DNA from: an uncultured Pelagibacteraceae bacterium
Lineage (GTDB): Bacteria > Pseudomonadota > Alphaproteobacteria > Pelagibacterales > Pelagibacteraceae
Assembly: GCA_902517745.1 (NCBI GenBank)
Contig: CABYDS010000001.1
Location: 62,001-126,000, forward strand
DNA length: 64,000 nt
Reading direction: 5' to 3'
Part shown: positions 9,952-19,365 of the stretch, piece by piece
Numbering within the stretch: position 1 is the first letter of the stretch
Layout of the letters: every line of letters begins with the position of its first letter
The notes under the pieces: model-generated
Seen by the model: the letters and a program-made list of their open reading frames with translations, nothing else
Told to the model about the DNA's origin: nothing
Database searches by the model: none
Position numbers and translations under genes: made by a program

Positions 9952-10857
9952 ATGCATATTGGTATTGATTTAGGTGGAACCAAAACAGAGTCAATCATTA
10001 TTGATGAAAATGGAAAAGAGCTCGAGAGAATTAGGAGAACAACACCAAAAAATTATAATGGAACTTTAGATACAGTATGTGAACTTGTAAATTATTTAGA
10101 AGATAAATACAAAAAAAGTTGTAGTGTGGGTGTAGGCTCGCCTGGAGCTTTATCAAAAGAAACAAATTGTATAAAGGGTGGTAATTCAACCTGGTTAAAT
10201 GATAGGCCTTTAAAAAAGGATATTGAGCTTAGGCTAAATAGAAAAATATTTCTTGAAAATGATGCTAATTGCTTTGCTTTATCTGAATCAATTGATGGAG
10301 CTGGTCTTAACCATGAAATAGTATTTGGAGTTATAATTGGAACAGGTGTTGGTGGAGGATTAATTATTAATAATAAAATTGTTAATGGATTTAATAACAT
10401 AACTGGGGAATGGGGACATAATCAAATGCCAATAGGAACAAATGATAAGTGGAAAAGGCACGATTGTTATTGTGGTAAAAAAGGATGCATTGAAACATTC
10501 CTATCCGGTCCAGGGTTTTCAAAACATTTTTATGACATTCATAAAATAGAATTAGATGCTAAAATAATTCAAGAAAATGCAAACAAAGGAGATGAAAAAT
10601 CTTTAGAATTTGTATTTCAATACTTAGATTACTTAGCACGAGGCTTATCCACTGTAATTAATATTGTTGATCCTGGTGCAATTGTTATGGGTGGAGGTGT
10701 TTCCAATATGAAGCAGATTTATGGAAATATAAATTCAAAATTAAAAAAATATGTATTTAGTGACACTGTAAATACTAAAGTTTTAAAAAATATCCATGGA
10801 GATTCTAGTGGCGTAAGAGGAGCTGCAGATTTAGGAAGATCTAACGATACAATATAA
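9952..10857 (+). CDS. ROK-family sugar kinase
   Basis: IGIDLGGTKTESIIID, GTGVGGGLIINNKIVNG, CYCGKKGCIETFLSGPG (ROK zinc motif). Confidence 0.93.
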   Translation: MHIGIDLGGTKTESIIIDENGKELERIRRTTPKNYNGTLDTVCELVNYLEDKYKKSCSVGVGSPGALSKETNCIKGGNSTWLNDRPLKKDIELRLNRKIFLENDANCFALSESIDGAGLNHEIVFGVIIGTGVGGGLIINNKIVNGFNNITGEWGHNQMPIGTNDKWKRHDCYCGKKGCIETFLSGPGFSKHFYDIHKIELDAKIIQENANKGDEKSLEFVFQYLDYLARGLSTVINIVDPGAIVMGGGVSNMKQIYGNINSKLKKYVFSDTVNTKVLKNIHGDSSGVRGAADLGRSNDTI

Positions 10858-10866
10858 ATTTAAATA

Positions 10867-11727
10867 ATGAAAAAATATAAAATCGGTTTTATTGGAATAG
10901 GTTTAATGGGATTTCCAATGGCTAAAAATCTTCTAAAATCAAAATATGAAGTTAAAGTTTTTAATAGAACTAAAAATAAAGCCATTAGACTAAAAAAATT
11001 TGGTGCGAAAGTATGTAATTCTCTAAAGGAAGTTGTTAAGGACCAGGATCTAATAATTACCATGTTGTCTGATGATAAGGCTATAAAAAAAATATATTTT
11101 AATTCAGAATTTTTAAAAAATTTAAAAAAAGGATCTACAGTAATTGATATGAGTTCTGCAAACCCTAGAACAGCAATTAATTTATCAAAATTATTAAAAA
11201 AATATAAAATTAATTTTTTAGACGCACCAGTTTCCGGAGGCACCAATGGCGCAGAGAATGCAGAGCTCGCCATAATGGTTGGTGGAGATAAGAAAGTTTT
11301 TTCTAAAAATATAAATGTACTTAAGAAATTAGGCAATCCTGTTTTAGTTGGAAAAAATTCCGCAGGTCAAATAGCAAAATTAGCTAATCAAATAATAGTT
11401 GGAATTACAATAGGATCTGTTTCAGAAGCAATTAAACTATCACAAAAAAATAACGTAAATCCAATTAATATTCTCAAAGCATTGAAAGGAGGATGGGCTG
11501 ACAGTAAAGTATTGCAAACTCACGGACTAAGAATGATCAAAAATGATTTTAAACCAAGAGGAAAAAATTTTTCGCAATTAAAAGATATGAATAACATCCT
11601 TGATTGTGCAAAAAATAAAAAGTTAGAATTACCTTTATCTAAAATAGTAAAAAAAATGTATAATAAACTTGTTAAAAAGGGTTTAGGTAATTATGATCAT
11701 AGTTCGTTATACAAAAGCTATAAATAA
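10867..11727 (+). CDS. NAD(P)-dependent beta-hydroxyacid dehydrogenase (3-hydroxyisobutyrate/tartronate semialdehyde reductase family)
   Basis: IGFIGIGLMGFPMAKNLLKS, FLDAPVSGGTNGAENAELAIMVGG. Confidence 0.92.
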   Translation: MKKYKIGFIGIGLMGFPMAKNLLKSKYEVKVFNRTKNKAIRLKKFGAKVCNSLKEVVKDQDLIITMLSDDKAIKKIYFNSEFLKNLKKGSTVIDMSSANPRTAINLSKLLKKYKINFLDAPVSGGTNGAENAELAIMVGGDKKVFSKNINVLKKLGNPVLVGKNSAGQIAKLANQIIVGITIGSVSEAIKLSQKNNVNPINILKALKGGWADSKVLQTHGLRMIKNDFKPRGKNFSQLKDMNNILDCAKNKKLELPLSKIVKKMYNKLVKKGLGNYDHSSLYKSYK

Positions 11728-11741
11728 TTATTGGAGATGAA

Positions 11742-12584
11742 ATGAAATTACTAAGAGTAGGAGAAAAAAATAAAGAAAAGCCAGCTATATTAGATAAAGA
11801 TGGAAAGTTGAGAGATATATCCAAACATATAATTGATTTAGATCCAACTCATTTAAATTTTGAAACATTTGAAAAAATTAAACAAATTGATTTATCATCA
11901 CAGCCCGAGATTTCAAATAATACAAGAATTGGTTCATGCATAACTAAACCAGGAAAATTTATTGCAATTGGATTAAATTTTTCTGACCATGCAGCGGAAA
12001 CTGGAGCAAAACCACCAACAGAACCAATTGTATTTATGAAAGCCACTAGTTCAATCAATGGACCAAATGATGATATTGAAATTACAAGCTATTCAAACAA
12101 ACTAGATTGGGAAGTTGAGCTAGGTTTAGTTATTGGAAAAAATGCTAAAAATATTCCAGAGAAAAATTCACAAGATTATATCTTAGGTTATTGTTTAGTG
12201 AATGATGTAAGTGAGAGGGAGTGGCAAATAGAAAAAATGGGACAGTGGGTAAAAGGAAAGTCACACGATACATTTGGTCCTGTTGGTCCATATCTTGTGA
12301 CCAAAGATGAGATTAATGATGTAAACAACCTAAATATGGAATTAGATTTAAATGGTGAACGAATGCAAACGGGTAATACAAAAACAATGATTTTTAATGT
12401 AGATCATATTGTTTCATATGTTAGCAGATATATGTCTCTTCAACCTGGAGATATCATTACCACAGGAACACCCCCAGGAGTTGGAATGGGAATGAAGCCA
12501 CAAAAATTTTTAAAAGCAGGTGATGAAATGAGGCTTTCAATAGAACTTCTTGGTGAACAAAAATCAAAAGTAGTAGCAATTTAA
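11742..12584 (+). CDS. Fumarylacetoacetate hydrolase family protein (2,4-diketo-3-deoxy-sugar-acid hydrolase-like)
   Basis: GLNFSDHAAETG, EPIVFMKATSSINGPND, LDWEVELGLVIGK, NDVSEREWQ, GKSHDTFGPVGPYLVT, TTGTPPGVGMGMKP. Confidence 0.93.
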   Translation: MKLLRVGEKNKEKPAILDKDGKLRDISKHIIDLDPTHLNFETFEKIKQIDLSSQPEISNNTRIGSCITKPGKFIAIGLNFSDHAAETGAKPPTEPIVFMKATSSINGPNDDIEITSYSNKLDWEVELGLVIGKNAKNIPEKNSQDYILGYCLVNDVSEREWQIEKMGQWVKGKSHDTFGPVGPYLVTKDEINDVNNLNMELDLNGERMQTGNTKTMIFNVDHIVSYVSRYMSLQPGDIITTGTPPGVGMGMKPQKFLKAGDEMRLSIELLGEQKSKVVAI

Positions 12585-12618
12585 TCCAAATATAATCTCT
12601 TTTTTGATATAATAAATT

Positions 12619-15300
12619 GTGATCAAAAGAGACCTATACTACGAAAGAATTCCTACAAAATCATTAAGAGAGGATGTTAGGTTTTTAGGAAATTCATTAG
12701 GAAATGTAATTAAAGAACAAGAAGGTAAAAGCTTTTATAATCTTGTTGAGAAAATTAGAAAGTTATCAAAAGCAAATAAAATCCAAAAAAAATCATATAA
12801 AAAAATTTCTAGTGAAATAAAAAGTATTAATCCTAAAAATACTTACAAGCTTGCAAGAGCATTTAATCATTTTATGAATTTTATAAATCTAGCTGAGTCT
12901 ATTGATGCATCTAGACAACTAAACCAATATGAAAATAAAAGAGACGGCAAAAATCAAAAAAATATTTTTATAGAAGAAATTTTTGAGAAATTATTTAAAA
13001 ATAAAAAAATTAATAATAATAAAATATATAGTTTTGCAAAAAATTTAAATATTGGAATAGTTTTGACAGCCCATCCAACAGAGGTCAAAAGAAGAACTTT
13101 AATTCAAAAATACCATAAAATTACAGAAATACTTGAGGATAGAGAGTTATTTAAAGATCACTCTTCAAAAATAAAATCTTTAAATAAAAAAATTCATGAT
13201 GAATTTACCATTATCTGGAATACAGATGACTTAAAAAGATCAAAACCGTCTCCAGCCGATGAAGCGCGATGGGGTCTTGCAATAATAGAGGATAGTCTTT
13301 GGGAAACTATTCCAAAAGTCTACAGAAGACTCAATGATATATTTTTGAAAAATATGGGTAAAGGTTTGCCAAAAAATTTTAATCCTATTGAGTTTGGATC
13401 ATGGATGGGAGGTGATAGAGACGGAAATCCAAATGTAACTTCAAAAGTAACAAAAGAAGTTTTGTTATTATCAAGATGGGAAGCGGCAAAATTGTATGAA
13501 AAAGAACTTACCAAATTAATTAGATCATATTCAATGAAAAAGTGTTCAAAAAAAATTCAAAAACTTACAGGAAAATCATTTGAACCTTACAGAGTTTTCT
13601 TAAGACCTTTAAGAGATAAAATGCGATTTACTCATCGAGCAATTGAACAGTTTATAGTGAACAAAAAACCTTTAGACTATAACAAATTGTTAAACTCAAA
13701 AGAAGAAATTTTAAAACCCCTTAGAATTGTCCGTGAATCTTTAGAGGAAAATCAAAGTGAAAATATCGCAAGCGGTGAATTATTAGACTTAATGAGAAGA
13801 GCAAAATGTTTTGGAATTAATTTAGCAAAACTAGATATTAGACAAGAATCATCTAGACACTCACAATTAATTAATGAACTTGTTCAGAAAAAAAATAAAC
13901 ACAATTATTTAAAATGGAGTGAGGAGGAAAAAATTAAATTTTTATCATCTAAGATGAAAAAAAAATCCAATTTCATCAAAAATTTTAATTTTAAAAATAA
14001 AGAAAACAAAGAAGTTTGGTCAACATTTAAAATTTTATCTGAAGAGCCACCTGAATGTTTGGGGGCTTATGTTATTTCAATGACATCATCTGCATCTGAC
14101 ATTCTCTCTGTTTTATATTTGCAAAAAGAAGCAAATATTAAGAATAGATTAAGAGTTGTCCCATTATTTGAAACATTAGATGACTTAATTAATGCAAAAT
14201 CAATAATGGCCAGCTTGTTTTCATTAAAGTGGTACAGAGATTTAATAAAAAATAAACAAGAAGTCATGATTGGATATTCAGACTCAAGCAAAGATGCTGG
14301 AAAAATTTGTGCAAGTTGGCATCAATATAAGGCTCAAGAAGAAATTATTAAAATTGCAAAAAAATATAAAATAGATGTTACTTTCTTTCATGGAAGAGGT
14401 GGTTCAGCGGGTAGAGGTGGAGGCCCAATTCAAGCTACTTTAAAATCTCAGCCGCCAAATACAGTTAATGGAAAAATTAGAATAACCGATCAAGGAGAAG
14501 TTATTCAGCAGAAATATGGATATCAGCCTTTAGCAATTTATAATTTATGTAGCTATATAGGAGCAGTAATGGAGGCAACATTAACACCACCTCCAGTCCC
14601 TAAAAAAGATTGGAGGAATCTAATTGAAAAAATGTCTGATATTTCAAAAAGTTCATATAGAAAAAATATTAATCAAAGTTCAGATTTTATTAAATATTTT
14701 AAAACCGTTACGCCACATGTGTCTTTAGGAAAACTTTCAATTGGATCAAGACCGTCTAAAAGAAAGAATATTGATAATATCAAAGGTTTAAGAGCAATAC
14801 CCTGGGTATTTGCTTGGACTCAAATAAGACTAATGCTCCCAGCATGGCTTGGAAGTGCAGAAGCTTTAAGATATTCATCGATAGAAAAATTTGAGAAAAC
14901 ACTAATAGATATGGAAAAATATTGGCCTTTCTTCAATTCAATGATGGATATCTTGGATATGGTAATTTCAAAAGTGGACCCAGATATTTCAAAAATATAT
15001 GAGGAATACTTAGCTGATAAAGATTTAAAAAGAGTTGGAAAAAAACTTAGGTTCCAATTCGAAGTTATTAAAAAATTAAATAAAAAGATTACGCCTAAAG
15101 AAATTATAAATGAAAGAAAAAAGTTTAGATCAGGAGTTATTGTAAGAAATATTTACACAGAAGTATTAAATATAATTCAAGCAGTAGTTATGAATAAAAT
15201 CAAAAATAAAAAATTAAATTCAGAAAAAAAAAATGATCTTAATGATGCATTATTAACATCTATTGCAGGTATTTCAGCTGCAATGAAAAATACTGGTTAA
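12619..15300 (+). CDS. ppc: Phosphoenolpyruvate carboxylase
   Basis: TAHPTEVKRRT, GSWMGGDRDGNPNVT, MIGYSDSSKDAG, FHGRGGSAGRGGGP; GTG start. Confidence 0.97.
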   Translation: MIKRDLYYERIPTKSLREDVRFLGNSLGNVIKEQEGKSFYNLVEKIRKLSKANKIQKKSYKKISSEIKSINPKNTYKLARAFNHFMNFINLAESIDASRQLNQYENKRDGKNQKNIFIEEIFEKLFKNKKINNNKIYSFAKNLNIGIVLTAHPTEVKRRTLIQKYHKITEILEDRELFKDHSSKIKSLNKKIHDEFTIIWNTDDLKRSKPSPADEARWGLAIIEDSLWETIPKVYRRLNDIFLKNMGKGLPKNFNPIEFGSWMGGDRDGNPNVTSKVTKEVLLLSRWEAAKLYEKELTKLIRSYSMKKCSKKIQKLTGKSFEPYRVFLRPLRDKMRFTHRAIEQFIVNKKPLDYNKLLNSKEEILKPLRIVRESLEENQSENIASGELLDLMRRAKCFGINLAKLDIRQESSRHSQLINELVQKKNKHNYLKWSEEEKIKFLSSKMKKKSNFIKNFNFKNKENKEVWSTFKILSEEPPECLGAYVISMTSSASDILSVLYLQKEANIKNRLRVVPLFETLDDLINAKSIMASLFSLKWYRDLIKNKQEVMIGYSDSSKDAGKICASWHQYKAQEEIIKIAKKYKIDVTFFHGRGGSAGRGGGPIQATLKSQPPNTVNGKIRITDQGEVIQQKYGYQPLAIYNLCSYIGAVMEATLTPPPVPKKDWRNLIEKMSDISKSSYRKNINQSSDFIKYFKTVTPHVSLGKLSIGSRPSKRKNIDNIKGLRAIPWVFAWTQIRLMLPAWLGSAEALRYSSIEKFEKTLIDMEKYWPFFNSMMDILDMVISKVDPDISKIYEEYLADKDLKRVGKKLRFQFEVIKKLNKKITPKEIINERKKFRSGVIVRNIYTEVLNIIQAVVMNKIKNKKLNSEKKNDLNDALLTSIAGISAAMKNTG

Positions 15301-16008
15301 ATGATAGAATTATTTGTTGCATTTGGAGCTGGATTGATAAGCTTTTTGTCTCCATGTGTACTTCCATTAATACCTGGATATATATCTTATATTTCTGGAA
15401 GCTCTTTAAATGAGTTATTAGAAAAAAAAACAATTAATATATTCCCTATAGTTTTATTTACTTTTGGTTTTTCCATTGTTTTTATAAGCTTTGGAGCTAC
15501 CGCAACTTTTTTAGGTTCTTTAATTTTAAGTAACTCTTTTGAATTAAGAATTATTGCAGGAAGTATAATAATCATTTTCTCCCTTCATATTATGGGATTA
15601 ATTAATATTAAGTTTTTAAATTATGAAAAAAGAATTAATACTGAGATTAAATCAGGAAATTTTAGCTCAATATTAGTTGGTATGGCATTTGGATTTGGAT
15701 GGACTCCATGTATTGGACCTATTTTGGGATCAATATTAGCTTTAGCTTCAATTGAGCAAAGTTTGAACCGAGGCATATTGTTACTTGTGTTCTATTCACT
15801 TGGTTTAGCACTACCATTTATTGCATCAGGTTATTTGATTCAACGTTTTATGGTTGTTACAAAAAATCTAAAATCAAAAATGATAACTATTTCAAGAATT
15901 GGTGGAGGATTATTATTGATAACAGGAATATTAATGATTACAAACCAGTTGCAAGCTTTAGGATTTTACATATTAAAGTATTTTCCTTTACTTCAGAAAC
16001 TTGGATAA
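15301..16008 (+). CDS. CcdA/DsbD-like cytochrome c biogenesis transmembrane protein
   Basis: GLISFLSPCVLPLIPGYISYISG and FGFGWTPCIGPILGSIL motifs, multiple TM segments. Confidence 0.93.
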   Translation: MIELFVAFGAGLISFLSPCVLPLIPGYISYISGSSLNELLEKKTINIFPIVLFTFGFSIVFISFGATATFLGSLILSNSFELRIIAGSIIIIFSLHIMGLINIKFLNYEKRINTEIKSGNFSSILVGMAFGFGWTPCIGPILGSILALASIEQSLNRGILLLVFYSLGLALPFIASGYLIQRFMVVTKNLKSKMITISRIGGGLLLITGILMITNQLQALGFYILKYFPLLQKLG

Positions 16009-16010
16009 AA

Positions 16011-16598
16011 ATGAAAATATACCAAATCGATTGCAGCGCTAGAAAAGAGGGTTCTACCTCAAGGATGCTTGCAAAAAAAATACTTGATAAAGTTAAAAAA
16101 GATGATGATGAAGTCATTTATAGAGATCTAGATGACGAAATGCTTTTTATATCTGGTTTAACTGAGTCTGGAATGAAAATTCCAGAAAATGAGCAAACAG
16201 ATGAACATAAAAAAATGTTTGAATTGTCTGATAAGTTAGTATCAGAGTTAAAAGAATGTGATGTAATTATTATATCAGTGCCAATTTATAATTTTGGCCC
16301 ACCAGCAACACTTAAAGCTTGGGCTGATCTTGCAGCCAGAGTAAAATTGACATTTAAATATGGGGATGACGGAAGAAGAAAAGGTTTATTAGAAGATAAG
16401 CAGGTCTATTTAGTAATTACTTCTGGCGGAACAAAAATACAAGGTGAAGAAGACTTTTTAACTCCGTGGTTGATACATATGTTAAATTTTTTTGGTATTA
16501 AAAAAATCGATATAGTTGCAGCAGATCAAATGGCTTTAGATTATGAAAAGTCGATAAAAAACGCTGAAGAAAAAATAAAAGAATTATTTAAAGATTAA
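16011..16598 (+). CDS. NAD(P)H-dependent FMN oxidoreductase, AcpD/azoreductase-like flavodoxin fold
   Basis: SARKEGSTSRMLAKKI, PIYNFGPPATLKAWAD. Confidence 0.85.
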   Translation: MKIYQIDCSARKEGSTSRMLAKKILDKVKKDDDEVIYRDLDDEMLFISGLTESGMKIPENEQTDEHKKMFELSDKLVSELKECDVIIISVPIYNFGPPATLKAWADLAARVKLTFKYGDDGRRKGLLEDKQVYLVITSGGTKIQGEEDFLTPWLIHMLNFFGIKKIDIVAADQMALDYEKSIKNAEEKIKELFKD

Positions 16599-17691
16599 AT
16601 TTTCTTTTTAAATGTCTAAGTTTACCTTCTGTACTGTCGAAATCAATGTAGCATCCTTGTAAATATCTATCACCTTCGTTAACATCATACTTTGTTCTTC
16701 CATGAAGTAATCTATGATTGTCCATCATTAATAAATCTCCAGTTTCTAATTTAAATTCAACTTTATATTTATCAGAGTTATATAATTCAGAAATTTTATT
16801 TCTAGCTTTATAGAATAAATCCAATTTTGATTTTTCTAATATCGGAGCATAATCTAATCTTGGACTAAATCTAACTTGTTTAAAATTATTTTTTTCATCC
16901 AATTTAATTAACTCAGACATATCTTCTAGAACAACTGTATTGTCTATAAATTTAAATTTTACTTTAACTGAAGATAAAATTTCATAATATTCTGGATAAT
17001 CCTCTTTGATTTTTTCACTTACTGTGTAACCATCAACCAAGGTAGAATTTCCTCCACTCACATTATTTGTAATACAATGCAATAATTGAACACAAGGAAC
17101 TGGTTTTCTATACGGATTATCTGTATGTGGAGATAATGCTAATGATGTATAAGCCAAATCATTTGGATTAGGCACAGATCTTACATTAAAAAATTCCCCA
17201 AAATTAGTTCTTCTTACACTGCCAATTGAATTTGCAAATTTAATAATAAAATTATCTTCAGTTGTAACATTAGTTAAAACTACAAAACCATATTTATAGA
17301 ATGATACTAATAAATCATACATGACTTTTTTTTCAAAAATATCATTTTCAAATTTAAATTTTTGAAAATTATTAAAATTTGAATCCCATTTAATTTTATC
17401 AATTGAAATAGGATCAAGATTTTGTGATTTATACTCATTTAATATTTGATCTTCTTTTATTTTATAATTGGTTCCATCATTGAAAAATAAATTAAGTAAT
17501 CCATCTTCATTCTCAATTTTTTCTATATCAATGTTAGTATTTATAGAATTTGGATCAAATAATCTTTGTTGATTTCCTTTATCCAGAGCATCTTCGTTAT
17601 TTATTCTTTCTCTAAGCCAAAATGGATGTATTTCTTCTTTGTTATTCCCACTATTTATAAATACTTTTTTAGAATTGATTTCTATTTTCAT
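16588..17691 (-). CDS. TauD-type Fe(II)/2OG dioxygenase, gamma-butyrobetaine/trimethyllysine hydroxylase-like
   Basis: N-terminal HPFWLRER (GBBH-like N domain), LALSPHTDNPYRKPVP (HxD), LLMMDNHRLLHGRTKYD (distal His). Confidence 0.85.
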   Translation of the reverse strand: MKIEINSKKVFINSGNNKEEIHPFWLRERINNEDALDKGNQQRLFDPNSINTNIDIEKIENEDGLLNLFFNDGTNYKIKEDQILNEYKSQNLDPISIDKIKWDSNFNNFQKFKFENDIFEKKVMYDLLVSFYKYGFVVLTNVTTEDNFIIKFANSIGSVRRTNFGEFFNVRSVPNPNDLAYTSLALSPHTDNPYRKPVPCVQLLHCITNNVSGGNSTLVDGYTVSEKIKEDYPEYYEILSSVKVKFKFIDNTVVLEDMSELIKLDEKNNFKQVRFSPRLDYAPILEKSKLDLFYKARNKISELYNSDKYKVEFKLETGDLLMMDNHRLLHGRTKYDVNEGDRYLQGCYIDFDSTEGKLRHLKRKFNL

Positions 17692-17778
17692 CTATCTGGA
17701 TTCTTCTATCAAATTCTAAAATTTTCAAGATATTTTATTTGAACTAGTTGTATATTTTAACTATTACTCATCAGATAA

Positions 17779-18582
17779 ATGACCTTCAAAAAAACAAAAG
17801 ATTTCAAGATTTATTATACCTTTTTGAATAAGCTTGCTAAGGATTTAACTAATTTTTATTACACTAAACTTAACAAAACTTTTACAATTAATAACAAGTA
17901 TAAAGGTAAAGGTTATGATCCCGTTACAAGTGCTGATAAAGCTTTTGAAAAATTTATAAGAAAAAAGATTAATGATAAGTTCCCAGATCATCAAATTATC
18001 GGTGAAGAGTTTGGAGCAAAAAAAACAAAAAGTCTATTTTCATGGATAATTGACCCAATTGATGGGACAAGATCATTTGTCGCTGGAAATCCTACATGGA
18101 GCAATTTAATTTCTCTAAATTATAACGACGCCCCTATAGTTGGTTTAGCAAATTTTCCAAGAATGAAAAGATACTATTTAAATCAAGATGATAAATCTGC
18201 TTTTGTGTTTGAAAATAGAAAAAAAAGAAAATTAAAAGTAAACAAAAAAATAAAATTTGATTTTTTGAAAGTAGCTGCTGCTTTTCACGGAACTTTATCT
18301 TTTCAAAAACAAAAAAAAATAATGAAATTTATTAAGAGAATGCAGTTTCCATGTTTCGATGCACTAACATATTGTCAATTAGCAGAGGGAAGACTAGATA
18401 TTGTAGCTCAATGTGCAAACAAAATTTGGGATATACATCCGATAATACCAATTATTAAAGCATCAGGTGGAATAATTACTACATGGGATAATAAAGATGC
18501 TTCATTAGGTGGAAACATAATTGTTTCAAATAATTTATCAAATCATAAAAAAATTTTAAAATTACTCAAGCCAGCTACATGA
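17779..18582 (+). CDS. Inositol monophosphatase family protein (HisN-like histidinol-phosphatase)
   Basis: GEEFGAKKTKSLFSWIIDPIDGTRSFVAGNPTW, IWDIHPIIPIIKASGG. Confidence 0.88.
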   Translation: MTFKKTKDFKIYYTFLNKLAKDLTNFYYTKLNKTFTINNKYKGKGYDPVTSADKAFEKFIRKKINDKFPDHQIIGEEFGAKKTKSLFSWIIDPIDGTRSFVAGNPTWSNLISLNYNDAPIVGLANFPRMKRYYLNQDDKSAFVFENRKKRKLKVNKKIKFDFLKVAAAFHGTLSFQKQKKIMKFIKRMQFPCFDALTYCQLAEGRLDIVAQCANKIWDIHPIIPIIKASGGIITTWDNKDASLGGNIIVSNNLSNHKKILKLLKPAT

Positions 18583-19304
18583 AAAATATAATTGTTCTTC
18601 AACACATTAAAATCGAGGATCCTGGTTATATTAAAGATTTGATGTTAAAGGATAAAGTTCATATTAAAACTGTAGAACTTGACGAAGGAGAAAAAATACC
18701 TGATGATTTAACTGGATTTGATGCAATGTTTTGTATGGGCGGACCAATGGATACTTGGATGGAAAAAGATTACCCTTGGTTAATAGAAGAGAAAAAAAAA
18801 ATCAAAGAATTTGTAGTAGACTTAAATAAACCATATTTAGGTTTTTGTTTAGGTTGTCAATTATTAGGAGAGGTAGTTGGAGGTAAAGTAGTTAAATCAA
18901 AAAATCCAGAGATAGGTATTTTAGACATTAATTTTTTAAATAGTAAAAAGGAAGATTTATTATTTAAAGAATATCCTGATATTATTAAATCACTCCAATG
19001 GCATTCATATGAAGTTCAAAATCTAGAAAATAATAATGATATAACTCTTTTAGCGTCATCTTCTGAAACGAAATACCAAATTTTTAAATACAAAAAACAT
19101 GCTTACGGTATTCAATTTCACATAGAGATAAAAGATACCACTGTAGGAGAATGGGGATGTGTGCCTGAATATAAGTCTGCTTTAGAGAGTCAGTTAGGAC
19201 AAGGAGCTCTTGATAAATTTGATAGTGATGCGAAAGACAACATTCAATCTATGAACAAATATTCTAAAATTCTTTACGAAAACTTCAAAAAAATAGTGAA
19301 TTAA
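18579..19304 (+). CDS. Class I glutamine amidotransferase domain protein
   Basis: MGGPMDTW, PYLGFCLGCQLLGEVVGG (nucleophile Cys), YGIQFHIEI; ATGA overlap with the upstream gene. Confidence 0.9.
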   Translation: MKNIIVLQHIKIEDPGYIKDLMLKDKVHIKTVELDEGEKIPDDLTGFDAMFCMGGPMDTWMEKDYPWLIEEKKKIKEFVVDLNKPYLGFCLGCQLLGEVVGGKVVKSKNPEIGILDINFLNSKKEDLLFKEYPDIIKSLQWHSYEVQNLENNNDITLLASSSETKYQIFKYKKHAYGIQFHIEIKDTTVGEWGCVPEYKSALESQLGQGALDKFDSDAKDNIQSMNKYSKILYENFKKIVN

Positions 19305-19365
19305 ATCACTTTAGTTTACATAATTAATAAGTTAGATTTTTATTTTAATAATATAGGAGAGAGAA

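Noticed and set aside
10860-11336. 158-aa minus-strand ORF
   Set aside because: Antisense to the well-supported HIBADH-family gene; low-complexity Phe/Leu-rich composition typical of shadow ORFs in AT-rich DNA.
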